This document shows, in pieces, positions 5,431-13,631 of a stretch of 22,576 bases of DNA. Each line of letters begins with the position of its first letter. Within the stretch, counting starts at the first letter, position 1. Origin of the DNA: a virus; the IMG/VR virus record IMGVR_UViG_3300043410_000631, positions 1-22,576 of that record; one strand, given 5' to 3'. The notes under the pieces are model-generated. The model was not told the origin of the DNA, did not search any database, and saw only the letters and a program-made list of their open reading frames with translations. The position numbers and the translations under genes were made by a program.

Positions 5431-7764
5431 TTATAATTTACACGCTTCGCAATCGTCGTCCTCTAATACTTCGTAGATAACAACATTATCTGCGGCGTTG
5501 ACGTTTGTAACAACGTTAGTATTTGTCACACTGGCCTTTGCGCCGACTTTATTAATTAGACTATAGTAGATGGTCTTAACGCCCCACTTGTAGGCAAGCA
5601 TAAGATTCTTTGCAATAATTGTTCCAGGAACCTTGCCACCATAATGAGCAGGGTTGTAGAATGTATTTGTTGATAATGACTGATCAATGTATGCGGCTAG
5701 TACTGCTGATGTCTTTAAATAATCAACACAATCATGTTGGTCCCACATCAATTGGTAACGATTCTTTAGACGTTTGTATTCAGGTACAACCTGTACAAAC
5801 GATCCAGCTTTCGATTCCTTCACAGAAATCAATTCCATCGGCATTTCAATTCCGTTGGTGGAGTTTAATACAACTGAGCTGGACTCTACTGGTGCTACTG
5901 CCATTAGTGTGGCATTACGAATACCGTACTTCTTCATACGCTCACGTAGTGGTTCCCAATCCATGCTAGGAGTAAAATCAGTTAATTCGTTTACTCCTGC
6001 ATTACGGCGTTCCCAAGGAAATACTCCCTTACCGTACCAAGTGTGTTGGCTACGCTCGCAGGCCCCTCTTTCTTGGGCAAGTTCCACACTAGTCTCTGTT
6101 AGGTAATATGCTTGGTGTTCCATCCAACGCTTAACTTCGGCAAGTGCTTCGGCAGTACCATATTTGTAACTACGACGAGCATGCCAGTATGCCAGGTTAG
6201 TAATGCCAACACCTAATGGTTCAAAGTCTTTATTGGCAAGGCGACTCTGAACACTTAAGAAGTCTTGATAGTTTAGTAAGTTGCTGAGCGAGCGAACCAA
6301 TACTCTACAAGCCTTACGCATTTCTTGAGGGTTGCGGAAAGCACCCCAATTGATTGACCCAAGTGTACAAAGAGCAATGCGTCCTGTAGGATCTTCAATT
6401 CTTTGGAAAGGCTTTGTGGGCAACAGAATTTCTTGGCACAGATTTGATTGATAGATCGGATCCACCGTCGTGTCGAACGGACCCTGGTTGATAACGTTAT
6501 CAATATTGACCAAATATATTCTGCCCGTATCAGTGCGTTCCTTAAGGATACCATTTTTGAATATCTCATCCGCCGATACAACTTTCTTTTTCTTTGTCTT
6601 ATCTTGCTCATACTGTAAGTATAATGCCTCAAATTCTGCACTGTCTCTGTAATATGCTTCGTACAAGTCTGGAACTTCGTGTGGATCGAACAATGTAATA
6701 TTCTCACCGTTCTTATAGCGGCGCCAGAACATGGCATTAACAACAACACTATAATCCATTTGACGTACACGAGTTTCTTCTGTACCTTGATTATTCTTTA
6801 GAACAATAAGGTCTTCGAATTGAGCGTGCCATACAGGGAATGTAACTGTACAACTAGCATTACGAATGCCACCTTGACTGCAACTACGCAGGTCAGCAAA
6901 CCATTTCTTCAAGAATGGTATCATACCCGTGTGTTTGATTTCTCCGTTGCGAATTGGGGCACCTAAGGGGCGAATTCTGCCTATTTCGAGACCAATTCCG
7001 GCTCGTTTTGAAGCATATTTGGCCATCATTTCGCCAGCTGCAAATATGCTATCCAAAGTATCGTCGCTACTAATGAGAACACAAGAACTAAACTGCTTTG
7101 TAGTAGTGCCGAGGCCAGCCAGCACAGGGGTAGCAAGAGTGAAATGACCATCACTAGCACATTCGTAGTATTCTTTGACATATTTTAACCTTTTATCTGC
7201 AGGTTCGCTATGGAACGCTGTGGCGGCTGCTATAGCGTAACGTACCTGGGGTGTTTCATAAATTTGACCTGTGGCGCGATTCTGTACAAGATACTTTTCT
7301 GCTAATTGTGCAATAGCGGCATAGGTATATTGTTCGTCCTTTGCGTGGTCGATGAACAGATCAATTATATCCCATTCTTCTTTTGTGTACCAGTCTAGTA
7401 GTTCACTAGTGTACATACTAAGTTCCACATTCTTCTTTACAATGTCGTAAAGTGCAGGAGGTTCGTATGTCCCATATACTTCTTTGCGTAGCATAGAGAC
7501 TTTTTGCCTGCCTGCTACGTATTGATAATTGACATTATTAATTTCTGGATTTTCAGTTTCGTCGATTAAGTCAACCATGGCCTTGAGTAATAGCTCGTCT
7601 ATGGTCTTTGTCGACATTCCGTCATGTAATTCTATTTGTGCTTTAATTTCGATCATCGAGGGGCTAACGCCGTCAATTCCTCTACATCCATAAGCTACCT
7701 GTCTCTGTATTTTTGCGATATCTAACGGAACGCGATGTCCGTTACGCTTGACCACTGTGATCAT
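5431..7764 (-). CDS. nrdA: Ribonucleoside-diphosphate reductase class Ia, alpha subunit (NrdA), 777 aa
   Basis: This is the catalytic large subunit reducing ribonucleoside diphosphates. An N-terminal ATP-cone (about residues 1-95, starting MITVVKRNGHRVPLD) is followed by the ten-stranded barrel. It has redox Cys228 (FSSCVL), the active-site NLCQE (Asn441, Cys443, Glu445), second redox Cys466 (ALCTLGS), and the radical-transfer pair Tyr733-Tyr734 (KTIYYSL). The tail ends DDDCEACKL with Cys772 and Cys775, the shuttle cysteines re-reduced by glutaredoxin; their spacing (CX2C) is shorter than in E. coli. An intact ATP-cone suggests dATP/ATP control. The RBS is GAGGG. It is the first gene of the nrd-ace run. 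Confidence 0.98.
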   Translation of the reverse strand: MITVVKRNGHRVPLDIAKIQRQVAYGCRGIDGVSPSMIEIKAQIELHDGMSTKTIDELLLKAMVDLIDETENPEINNVNYQYVAGRQKVSMLRKEVYGTYEPPALYDIVKKNVELSMYTSELLDWYTKEEWDIIDLFIDHAKDEQYTYAAIAQLAEKYLVQNRATGQIYETPQVRYAIAAATAFHSEPADKRLKYVKEYYECASDGHFTLATPVLAGLGTTTKQFSSCVLISSDDTLDSIFAAGEMMAKYASKRAGIGLEIGRIRPLGAPIRNGEIKHTGMIPFLKKWFADLRSCSQGGIRNASCTVTFPVWHAQFEDLIVLKNNQGTEETRVRQMDYSVVVNAMFWRRYKNGENITLFDPHEVPDLYEAYYRDSAEFEALYLQYEQDKTKKKKVVSADEIFKNGILKERTDTGRIYLVNIDNVINQGPFDTTVDPIYQSNLCQEILLPTKPFQRIEDPTGRIALCTLGSINWGAFRNPQEMRKACRVLVRSLSNLLNYQDFLSVQSRLANKDFEPLGVGITNLAYWHARRSYKYGTAEALAEVKRWMEHQAYYLTETSVELAQERGACERSQHTWYGKGVFPWERRNAGVNELTDFTPSMDWEPLRERMKKYGIRNATLMAVAPVESSSVVLNSTNGIEMPMELISVKESKAGSFVQVVPEYKRLKNRYQLMWDQHDCVDYLKTSAVLAAYIDQSLSTNTFYNPAHYGGKVPGTIIAKNLMLAYKWGVKTIYYSLINKVGAKASVTNTNVVTNVNAADNVVIYEVLEDDDCEACKL

Positions 7765-7798
7765 TAGTAACCCTCTTTTTATAGTTCTAGGTTGATAT

Positions 7799-8233
7799 TT
7801 ACCTTGGAGTGGTAACTTCTACCAAATTTTCTAGTCTAAATGAGCCGGTCAATTCTTCTTCGTGTACGGGCCCATTATCATTGTAGTTAATAACCCACTC
7901 GTCATTAACGTAAACTAAATTATACTGCCTGGTTTGGTTGCTGTCTATAAGAGTCCTAACCTCAATCTTGGAATCCTTAAATTTTTTTGTCAATTTAAGT
8001 GTCCAACCTATCATTAGTGCCTTGGTAAAATCATCATATTTGTTTTCTGCAATGATTTCCCAAGGACTGGGCCAGCTCTTTTGAAAATAAGGGTCTATAT
8101 TTTTATTATGCGGGACAAAGGGAGCTTGATGCCAGAAATCCCAAACTACCTGTAGGGGATCTTCAACCTCATCCAACTCTCTTCTATGATTTGCCCACTC
8201 TGTTAATCTACTATCTACAGGTTGGTTAAACAT
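7799..8233 (-). CDS. Conserved phage protein, 144 aa, unknown function
   Basis: The central block reads WDFWHQAPFVPHNKNIDPYFQ, then SWPSPWEIIAENKYDDFTKALMIGWTLKL and, later, RQYNLVYVNDEWVINYND. I recognise this Trp-rich arrangement from conserved hypothetical proteins of T4-like marine phages, where it often lies among tail genes. There are no membrane segments and no catalytic motif I can name. The ATG at 8233 follows AAGGA, 7 nt after the tail-spike stop, so the two are likely co-transcribed; the protein could be an accessory or chaperone for the spike, which is only inferred from position. Confidence 0.8.
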   Translation of the reverse strand: MFNQPVDSRLTEWANHRRELDEVEDPLQVVWDFWHQAPFVPHNKNIDPYFQKSWPSPWEIIAENKYDDFTKALMIGWTLKLTKKFKDSKIEVRTLIDSNQTRQYNLVYVNDEWVINYNDNGPVHEEELTGSFRLENLVEVTTPR

Positions 8234-8240
8234 GTTTTCC

Positions 8241-9992
8241 TTACAACATTAACTTAGTTTGCATTTCCACTATAACATCAGGGTTTGCTAGTAGAGGATT
8301 AATGCCACTTAACTCATAATACTTATATGCAGGCTCAACAGTTACACTCCAATATAGGCCGCCGTCGCTAGGAGATGAATTGTATTCGTCATATATTTTT
8401 ACATTAGCAGGTGTAGTTCCACCACGGACTAATATTTTTAAATTGCCGAATCTATTAATTGCGCCATTACCGGACGAAGCTCTATATTTTATGTCAAGGT
8501 GCTGAGGGTAACCAGTGATAGGTAATCTTATTAATGCCGTAGATGTATTTGCTATTAATGTTGATGTAGATACAGAGTTTAAATCAACAGTTGTTCTGCC
8601 TTCTATTAAAGGGTAGTAGGTATCGGTTGCACCTCTTGTTTCATCATGCCACTTTTGTCTATTAAAGAAATCATTTACACTAGAATTGCCTGCTGTTTCA
8701 AACCTAATTACAGATGTGCCGTCTGTATACGATTCTGTTGCCCTACCATAATTTCCTACTCTAATATAAGAGTTATTTTGACTGACATTATATGCCGGTG
8801 CTCCTGTAGCAGATGTACCTACTAAAAATCCTTGATATTCAATTTCTTCAAATTTATTACGTTCAACGCGAGAGTATGTAGGACCAGTAAGTGCTAGAGA
8901 ATTGTATTCAGATAAGAATGCGACACCATAGGCAGAATATTTAAAACTATTATTCTGAATGATAATGTGATTAGTATCCCAGTTAGATTTAACACAGTAG
9001 TACAATCCTGTAAATTGACAATTATCAATTAAAATGTTTTCCGAAGTAACCGCACTATATCCACGAATGTCAATACCTGTGTAATCCTCATCAGCAGGAG
9101 TTACATAAGAATGATGTCCTTGGAATTTTACATTGCGTACCACGCCATGATCAACACAGTCTAAGCTCAACAGGCTAAGATGAGGAGTTAATGCTGTAGA
9201 GGTGCTGTACATCAATGTCATGCCCTCTATGTGTATGTTTGCAGGCTGTCCTGTTCCCTGAATAGTGTTTGCAGAACTATCAGTTAAAGGATCAAATTTA
9301 CCTAAAGAACCTCTTAATGCAGGATTACCATCTTTGTCTAACGTTGCTTGTCTATTCTTCCAATCAACTGTTTGAAAAATTCCAGATCCGAGACCTACAT
9401 TTTCGATAATAGTCTTATCAATTCCCTCTCCTACAATTACTGTGTTTTTAGGAATATAAATTGTGTCGCTGATTCTATAGTGTCCTGCTGGAATATACAG
9501 CTTCTTGTTATAGCGTAAATCACCAGAAGTGTCAAATACAGTACCGTCATCAATGTCCATGTTTAGGAATAAATGGTCAACAGCCTTTTGAATTGCTGTA
9601 GTGCAATCAACAGCAGTAGACGATGTTGTTACTACCCCGAAGTCTGCAATACTAACAAAGTCGTCTAATTTGTCTTGGGCAGTTCTTATAGTCCTATTGG
9701 TATAATCCGGAACAGGATCTGTTGATGTTACAGTATCAGAGGAATTTAATTCCCAAGTGTAATTTGCGTTTAACGATGTGCTAGAGACAAACGAGCTAAA
9801 CAGCCTTAGGTCGTTTTCGGTTAAAACTCGAACATTTGCATCGCGAGCACCGCCGTCCTCTCTTTTAAGACCTATGTATAGGTTTTCAGTATCTTCCGCC
9901 CATGCAAATTCACCACCTGCAAGTTGCGGAATACCTGTTTGATTTTCTTGTCCTCGTCTGACCTGAATTCGAGCAATCTCAATAACAGCCAT
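8241..9992 (-). CDS. Tail spike or fibre protein with pectate-lyase-like beta-helix, 583 aa
   Basis: Residues 1-60 (IQVRRGQENQTGIPQLAGGEFAW... and LYIGLK) resemble the short attachment domain found at the N-terminus of phage tropism determinants and fibre proteins. A right-handed beta-helix of the pectate-lyase-3 type follows: DDFVSIADFGV, then DCTTAIQKAVDHL, LYIPAGHYRIS, repeated N-rich turns (ENILIDNCQFTG, HIIIQNNSFKYS). The C-terminal 110 residues are a separate Ser/Thr-rich domain, probably for trimerisation or receptor binding. It would bind or degrade a host surface polysaccharide. No catalytic residues can be assigned by eye. A late-type promoter and a hairpin lie immediately upstream. 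Confidence 0.85.
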   Translation of the reverse strand: MAVIEIARIQVRRGQENQTGIPQLAGGEFAWAEDTENLYIGLKREDGGARDANVRVLTENDLRLFSSFVSSTSLNANYTWELNSSDTVTSTDPVPDYTNRTIRTAQDKLDDFVSIADFGVVTTSSTAVDCTTAIQKAVDHLFLNMDIDDGTVFDTSGDLRYNKKLYIPAGHYRISDTIYIPKNTVIVGEGIDKTIIENVGLGSGIFQTVDWKNRQATLDKDGNPALRGSLGKFDPLTDSSANTIQGTGQPANIHIEGMTLMYSTSTALTPHLSLLSLDCVDHGVVRNVKFQGHHSYVTPADEDYTGIDIRGYSAVTSENILIDNCQFTGLYYCVKSNWDTNHIIIQNNSFKYSAYGVAFLSEYNSLALTGPTYSRVERNKFEEIEYQGFLVGTSATGAPAYNVSQNNSYIRVGNYGRATESYTDGTSVIRFETAGNSSVNDFFNRQKWHDETRGATDTYYPLIEGRTTVDLNSVSTSTLIANTSTALIRLPITGYPQHLDIKYRASSGNGAINRFGNLKILVRGGTTPANVKIYDEYNSSPSDGGLYWSVTVEPAYKYYELSGINPLLANPDVIVEMQTKLML

Positions 9993-9995
9993 ATA

Positions 9996-10019
9996 AAATA
10001 TCCCCTGTATGGGATATTT
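9996..10019 (-). repeat. Inverted repeat in the leader of the tail-spike gene
   Basis: AAATATCCC (9996-10004) and GGGATATTT (10011-10019) form a perfect 9-bp stem with a 6-nt loop. It lies between the nuclease stop and the tail-spike start, overlaps the late promoter at 10015-10022, and contains the probable RBS GGGGA of the spike gene. In RNA read through from upstream it would bury that RBS; in RNA started at the late promoter the 5' arm would be missing. Confidence 0.6.
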
Positions 10020-10022
10020 ATG
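10015..10022 (-). promoter_or_regulatory. T4-type late promoter (CATAAATA) for the tail-spike gene
   Basis: CATAAATA on the minus strand differs from the T4 late consensus TATAAATA only in its first base. It lies about 22 nt upstream of the tail-spike ATG and overlaps the stop of the nuclease gene. The same octamer with a variable first base precedes four other gene groups in this window, which supports it as a recurring element. Confidence 0.6.
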
Positions 10023-10743
10023 CTGTTAAGTGTTGTTTGAGTCCCCGCATTCCTGAAGTATAGTATTCTTCCACTTTAGCCAACCATTTATCTTGGTATT
10101 CATTGAATTCTGAGGGTTTTAAAATGAATTCTTGATATTGTAGATCCCTGCTACACATAAAAACAACACCTTTACGAATATTAGATCCGTATACTTCATT
10201 ATGTGCCATAATATAAGCCATTAACTGCATCTTATAGTCTTCAATCCACTCTTCTTTTTTAGGCTTATTGGTTTGTTTGTGATCCATGACTGCTTCGTCA
10301 CCGTCGTGGACTCCTACTAGGTCAGTAGTGCCGGAATACAATCCTGGAAAATAAAGACTTTGTTCCATTGCCCATACTTCATTTACTTTGCTAAGTCCGT
10401 TGGTAATAATAATATCAGCCATTTTGTTAGCTTGAACATGTACTGGATTATTTCCGGGCTGGCGTTGCTCCCCAATAAGGAAACGCTCTAAATTGGCGTG
10501 CATGGCTGTACCAATGCCTGCCGCTTCTCTTGTTATTTGGTTAGCTTTTTCCTCACCTATACGTTTTTTCCACTCATTCAGATGGGTCATATCCTTAGTA
10601 GCACTAAGAATCGTTGTTACACTAGGTAATGTTTCACCGTCTGGAGTTTGATAAACACGCTTGCGAGTTACAGGATCATTTACCTGAACACAGTTTTTAT
10701 ATTGGAATCGTTCGATGAACGGTGGCGGAGTATAAGATGTCAT
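10018..10743 (-). CDS. PD-(D/E)XK superfamily nuclease, 241 aa
   Basis: The layout is that of RecB/Cas4-like phage exonucleases: LPSVTTILSATKD, then GTAMHANLERFL (the early helix with a His), YSGTTDLVGVHDGDEAVMDHKQ, in which the Asp of GTTD and the D-x-K of MDHK are the metal-binding core, then YKMQLMAYIMAHNE (motif with Gln). Such enzymes process DNA ends during replication, recombination or packaging. The ATG at 10743 lies only 7 nt after a perfect TATAAT box and has no RBS; the next in-frame Met is about 50 residues in and would remove conserved sequence, so the first ATG is kept. Confidence 0.85.
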   Translation of the reverse strand: MTSYTPPPFIERFQYKNCVQVNDPVTRKRVYQTPDGETLPSVTTILSATKDMTHLNEWKKRIGEEKANQITREAAGIGTAMHANLERFLIGEQRQPGNNPVHVQANKMADIIITNGLSKVNEVWAMEQSLYFPGLYSGTTDLVGVHDGDEAVMDHKQTNKPKKEEWIEDYKMQLMAYIMAHNEVYGSNIRKGVVFMCSRDLQYQEFILKPSEFNEYQDKWLAKVEEYYTSGMRGLKQHLTA

Positions 10744-10750
10744 AAACTTA

Positions 10751-10778
10751 ATTATAACATCGTACGTCTATCTGTCAA
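10751..10778 (-). promoter_or_regulatory. Consensus sigma70 promoter for the nuclease gene
   Basis: On the minus strand TTGACA (10773-10778) and TATAAT (10751-10756) are both perfect and are separated by 16 nt. The nuclease ATG begins 7 nt after the -10 box, so transcription should begin at or next to the start codon. The promoter lies in the short gap after the 114-aa gene. Confidence 0.82.
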
Positions 10779-11119
10779 ATATTTGGAGTTAATTGTTTTG
10801 CGTTACTAGATGCCATTGCATCTACTGCTGGTGCCGTACCTTTTTCTGCTGCCGGATTTGCAGTTTGGCTTGGAGTTTTTGTTTTAAGAACTATAGATCC
10901 GTCATCAAGAATGTCTTGAATTACATCGCCTGCAGGATCTACTGTATTTTTAAGAGCAATTAATCCATCAGGTGTGCTTATACCTAAATGGAAAGGTCTT
11001 AATAATTTAAGTACAGCTTGAAAAGGCAAAGTCGAACTTTGCCCTTCCCTGTCTGCTTGTCCTTGAAGAACTGCTAGAACATCTCTAGCACTTCCAAGGT
11101 CTACTTCAAATAATCTCAT
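10775..11119 (-). CDS. Phage hypothetical protein, 114 aa
   Basis: An N-terminal segment (MRLFEVDLGSARDVLAVLQGQAD) and a compact middle (FQAVLKLLRPFHLGISTPDGLIALK, then GDVIQDILDDGSIVLKT) are followed by a low-complexity Ala/Thr/Pro/Ser tail. The start overlaps the stop of the 469-aa gene by ATGA, so they are coupled. The C-terminus runs into the sigma70 promoter of the nuclease gene. No family is recognised; the pairing suggests a partner of the 469-aa protein. Confidence 0.7.
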   Translation of the reverse strand: MRLFEVDLGSARDVLAVLQGQADREGQSSTLPFQAVLKLLRPFHLGISTPDGLIALKNTVDPAGDVIQDILDDGSIVLKTKTPSQTANPAAEKGTAPAVDAMASSNAKQLTPNI

Positions 11120-12525
11120 CTTGCTAGCTTAGATAGAATAGAATGAGATTCTGCTAGCTTGCGAGCAAACTTGCTTTCACGCATCTCGCGTCCTGGAGTA
11201 CCTGCGCCAGCGGCTGCATCACTAGCACCAAATTCGTCAGCGCCGCCAACTGGGTTCATCATATCTGGGCCAGCAGCATCCATACCTGGCTCTGCTGGAG
11301 GCATACCTGAGTCCATGCCTGGCTCCATTCCCATTCCCATATCTGGTGTTGCTTCTCCTGCTAGTACAGCAACGGCAGCACTAATTGCTTCACGTTGTTG
11401 AGTTAGTGTTTCTAGGGTAGAAGCTAATGCTGGACCAACTGCTTGCTTAAATGTCTCAGCTTCTTGTGCTCCGAAATCCGCCTTAATAGCATCTGCTAAT
11501 TCGATCATAGTCTTGGTCTGATACTGACCAACACGTTGCATCCAACTTGTATAGTCATTGACCATATCGCCAGCGGCAGTAATTGCCTTGGCTTTGCCTT
11601 CTTCGTCTTCCGCTAGTAGTGCCGCTAAACTTTCGTTAACAATCTTAACATGACGCTTGAAAATTTCCTTTGTTGATTCTTCTAGCTTACCTGCCTTCTT
11701 TAGCTTTTGACGAACTGCACCTGCTACACGCTCACCTGCTTCTTTGCTGCCATAGTGTTTTCCTGCGCTCTTAGCAATCTTAGCAAAGTTCTTACCTGGC
11801 TTGCCTTCGTCCTTACCTTCTTGTGCAACAGACTCTTTAGCCTTCTTAGCTTTCTTTTCTGCGTCATCGTCACTAGGACCTGCTAGTTGATCAGTCTTAC
11901 GTGTAACACGTTGAGCTGGATGTTTCTTACCGCTCTTGTCTGTCCAGGTTGTGTCAGTCTTGTCAAACTTACCTGTTTCTTCTTTGACCTTCTTGTCTTT
12001 TACAGCCTTCTTCATAGGCTCTTTCTTATTGCCATCTTTGTCCATGTCTAAGAAGTCTGGCTTTGCGCTTTCTTCAAATGGCTTACCTGCCTTCTTAGCT
12101 GCCTTAGCACGGCTACCCCATACTTCATCTTTAGGGGTTTCTACTTTTCCGTCACCGTCGTAGTCTTTGGCAGCTGTGCCTTGAGCATGAATCTTGTGCT
12201 TAGGAGCACGAACGCCCTTCTTAGCTTCACTTAGCTGATCCATTTTGTCGCGTAATTTTTTGATGTCTTCACCTAGCATTTCTTTAATCCTTGTGTTTAG
12301 CAAGGCAAGCATGGCCTTGTCTTTTTGATATGTTTCGTTAGTTAACAGATCATTAATACCTGCTCGTCCTTCTTGTTGGAACATACGTGTGCGAAGCTTA
12401 TTTCGCATGTCTTCTAGCTGTTCTCTAGAATACTTGCCTAGGTCAACATTAACTCCAAACATTTTATTCATGTTTTCTTTAAGTTGAGAGCTTGTTATTT
12501 TATTTCTAAAATCAGTAGTTTTCAT
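11116..12525 (-). CDS. Lys/Glu/Ala-rich phage protein with two DxDxDG loops, 469 aa
   Basis: Residues 1-100 are helical and charged (LGKYSREQLEDMRNKLRTRM). Two calcium-loop-like motifs follow: D121-Y-D123-G-D125-G and D160-M-D162-K-D164-G. Neither has the usual Glu at loop position 12, so they are EF-hand-like at best. A Lys-rich stretch (about 165-290) precedes a helical domain (about 290-390), a Met/Pro/Gly-rich linker and a basic C-terminus. The composition, size and location next to structural genes recall head-core or scaffold proteins of T4-like phages, but no motif proves this. A GATAAATA late-type promoter lies 27 nt upstream. Confidence 0.72.
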   Translation of the reverse strand: MKTTDFRNKITSSQLKENMNKMFGVNVDLGKYSREQLEDMRNKLRTRMFQQEGRAGINDLLTNETYQKDKAMLALLNTRIKEMLGEDIKKLRDKMDQLSEAKKGVRAPKHKIHAQGTAAKDYDGDGKVETPKDEVWGSRAKAAKKAGKPFEESAKPDFLDMDKDGNKKEPMKKAVKDKKVKEETGKFDKTDTTWTDKSGKKHPAQRVTRKTDQLAGPSDDDAEKKAKKAKESVAQEGKDEGKPGKNFAKIAKSAGKHYGSKEAGERVAGAVRQKLKKAGKLEESTKEIFKRHVKIVNESLAALLAEDEEGKAKAITAAGDMVNDYTSWMQRVGQYQTKTMIELADAIKADFGAQEAETFKQAVGPALASTLETLTQQREAISAAVAVLAGEATPDMGMGMEPGMDSGMPPAEPGMDAAGPDMMNPVGGADEFGASDAAAGAGTPGREMRESKFARKLAESHSILSKLAR

Positions 12526-12551
12526 ATTGGTTCCGAAAGATTGGTTAAATT

Positions 12552-12559
12552 TATTTATC
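12552..12559 (-). promoter_or_regulatory. T4-type late promoter variant (GATAAATA)
   Basis: GATAAATA on the minus strand lies 26 nt upstream of the 469-aa gene and overlaps the stop of the 156-aa gene. It matches the T4 late consensus in seven of eight positions, and an identical octamer is found at 20093-20100. Confidence 0.5.
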
Positions 12560-13025
12560 TAAACCTCATAAGTTTTTCAAAGCCTACAAGTATGGTCTTC
12601 CTGTATTGTTCTTTTTTATACTTAGCTATATTTCGCTTGGTGTACATAACTTCTGCTCTGTCTATGTTTTTAGATTTTAGGCTTTTTTCAGCCATTATGT
12701 CGTGCAGTTCTTCTTCAAACAATGCATGTCCGTACCTTCTATCGGCCATTAACATATCATCGTCAAGATACTTGCCCAGAGCAAGTTTATTAGCAATTAT
12801 AGCAGCGGTTTGGGGTAGATTTATCTTATCAATAACAATGTCGTTACTGTAGTCGAGTATATCATAGAATCCAGATTTTGTCTTTTTAATTCTATAATGT
12901 CCTACCCGTATAGTACCGTCAGTAGTTTTAGATGGAACAATTATGCCTTGGGCTTTTAATTGTTCTTTAACATCGTGCCCAAGTTTTTTAACTTTTTCTA
13001 AAATATTATCAGGAACTTGTTTCAT
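12555..13025 (-). CDS. Conserved phage protein, 156 aa
   Basis: Distinctive blocks are GHYRIKKTKSGFYDILDYS, KINLPQTAAIIANKLALGKY and DRRYGHALFEEELHDI. I recognise this INLPQTAA..AN.LALGK....D...D.RYG.ALFEE.L pattern from T4-like marine phages, always as an unnamed conserved protein near virion genes. The C-terminus is basic and helical. The start at 13025 overlaps the preceding gene by 17 nt. No enzymatic motif is visible. Confidence 0.78.
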   Translation of the reverse strand: MKQVPDNILEKVKKLGHDVKEQLKAQGIIVPSKTTDGTIRVGHYRIKKTKSGFYDILDYSNDIVIDKINLPQTAAIIANKLALGKYLDDDMLMADRRYGHALFEEELHDIMAEKSLKSKNIDRAEVMYTKRNIAKYKKEQYRKTILVGFEKLMRFR

Positions 13026-13218
13026 TTACATTCTTTATCAGATGTTGATTATCTTTACTTAGTGTATAGATACCTTTCCTGACAAGGTTCTGGGCTAACC
13101 ACTGATCGTGCTCAGCTAAACTATCTATATGGATATTGCCTGCATGATCCTGAATAAATTCTTGTTCTTGATTTGTAAGTGAGATGCTAACACCGGATAG
13201 TAACTGTGCAATTTTCAT
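13009..13218 (-). CDS. Small hypothetical protein, 69 aa
   Basis: The start at 13218 (MKIAQLLSGVSISL) is preferred because AGGAG lies 6 nt upstream; a reading from 13269 would overlap the preceding gene by about 50 nt without an RBS. The product has a TNQEQEFI.D segment and a compact C-terminal DQWLAQNLVRKGIYTLS, which looks like a short winged-helix-type hairpin. The gene begins 1 nt after the 136-aa gene stop and ends inside the 156-aa gene. Function unknown. Confidence 0.68.
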   Translation of the reverse strand: MKIAQLLSGVSISLTNQEQEFIQDHAGNIHIDSLAEHDQWLAQNLVRKGIYTLSKDNQHLIKNVNETSS

Positions 13219-13219
13219 A

Positions 13220-13630
13220 TCATGCTCCTGGTGTTGGTGCAACCTGGGCAGGAACTGGTTTATTAGCATCTGGTTGTTGTTTGCTACCGATTGCCTTCAT
13301 TAGCGTAGCAACCTGTGAAGTTAATCCAGGTTTAGCAATTACTGCCTTTGTAAAGGCGCCAAGTGTTTTTTCTTGTTGGGGTGTTAGGGTTTGTTTCTGT
13401 TGAATAGCGGCATAGGCCTTTGTAAATTCGTCTGGACTAGTAACATTGACTTGATTCTGTTTTAATAAATCTGCCAGTTGTTTAGCATTAGGATCTTGTT
13501 CGTCTTTTGCCTGTGTGTTAGAAGCGCCCGGTGTCTGCGATACTGACGCCACTGGTTGATTACTGGGCATAGTTGACGACCCAGTAGAACCTATCGGTTG
13601 TTGCTCTTGTATAAATTCGTAGGCTCTCAT
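13220..13630 (-). CDS. Gln/Ala/Pro-rich protein with capsid-targeting-like N-terminus, 136 aa
   Basis: The N-terminus MRAYEFIQEQQ closely resembles the T4 capsid-targeting sequence (MKTYQEFIAE...) and contains F-I-Q-E, which fits the hydrophobic-x-Glu rule for the T4 prohead protease. It is followed by a disordered Ser/Gln/Pro region (12-45), a helical domain (about 46-112, KQLADLLKQNQVNVTSPDEF and LGAFTKAVIAKPGLTSQVATL), and a Pro/Gln/Ala tail. This would fit an internal head protein packaged with the DNA. The function is inferred from the N-terminus only. It lies 1 nt after the coiled-coil membrane protein gene. Confidence 0.68.
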   Translation of the reverse strand: MRAYEFIQEQQPIGSTGSSTMPSNQPVASVSQTPGASNTQAKDEQDPNAKQLADLLKQNQVNVTSPDEFTKAYAAIQQKQTLTPQQEKTLGAFTKAVIAKPGLTSQVATLMKAIGSKQQPDANKPVPAQVAPTPGA

Positions 13631-13631
13631 G

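Noticed and set aside
6273-6770. A 165-codon minus-strand open frame
   Set aside because: It is another frame inside nrdA, which is intact with all catalytic residues.
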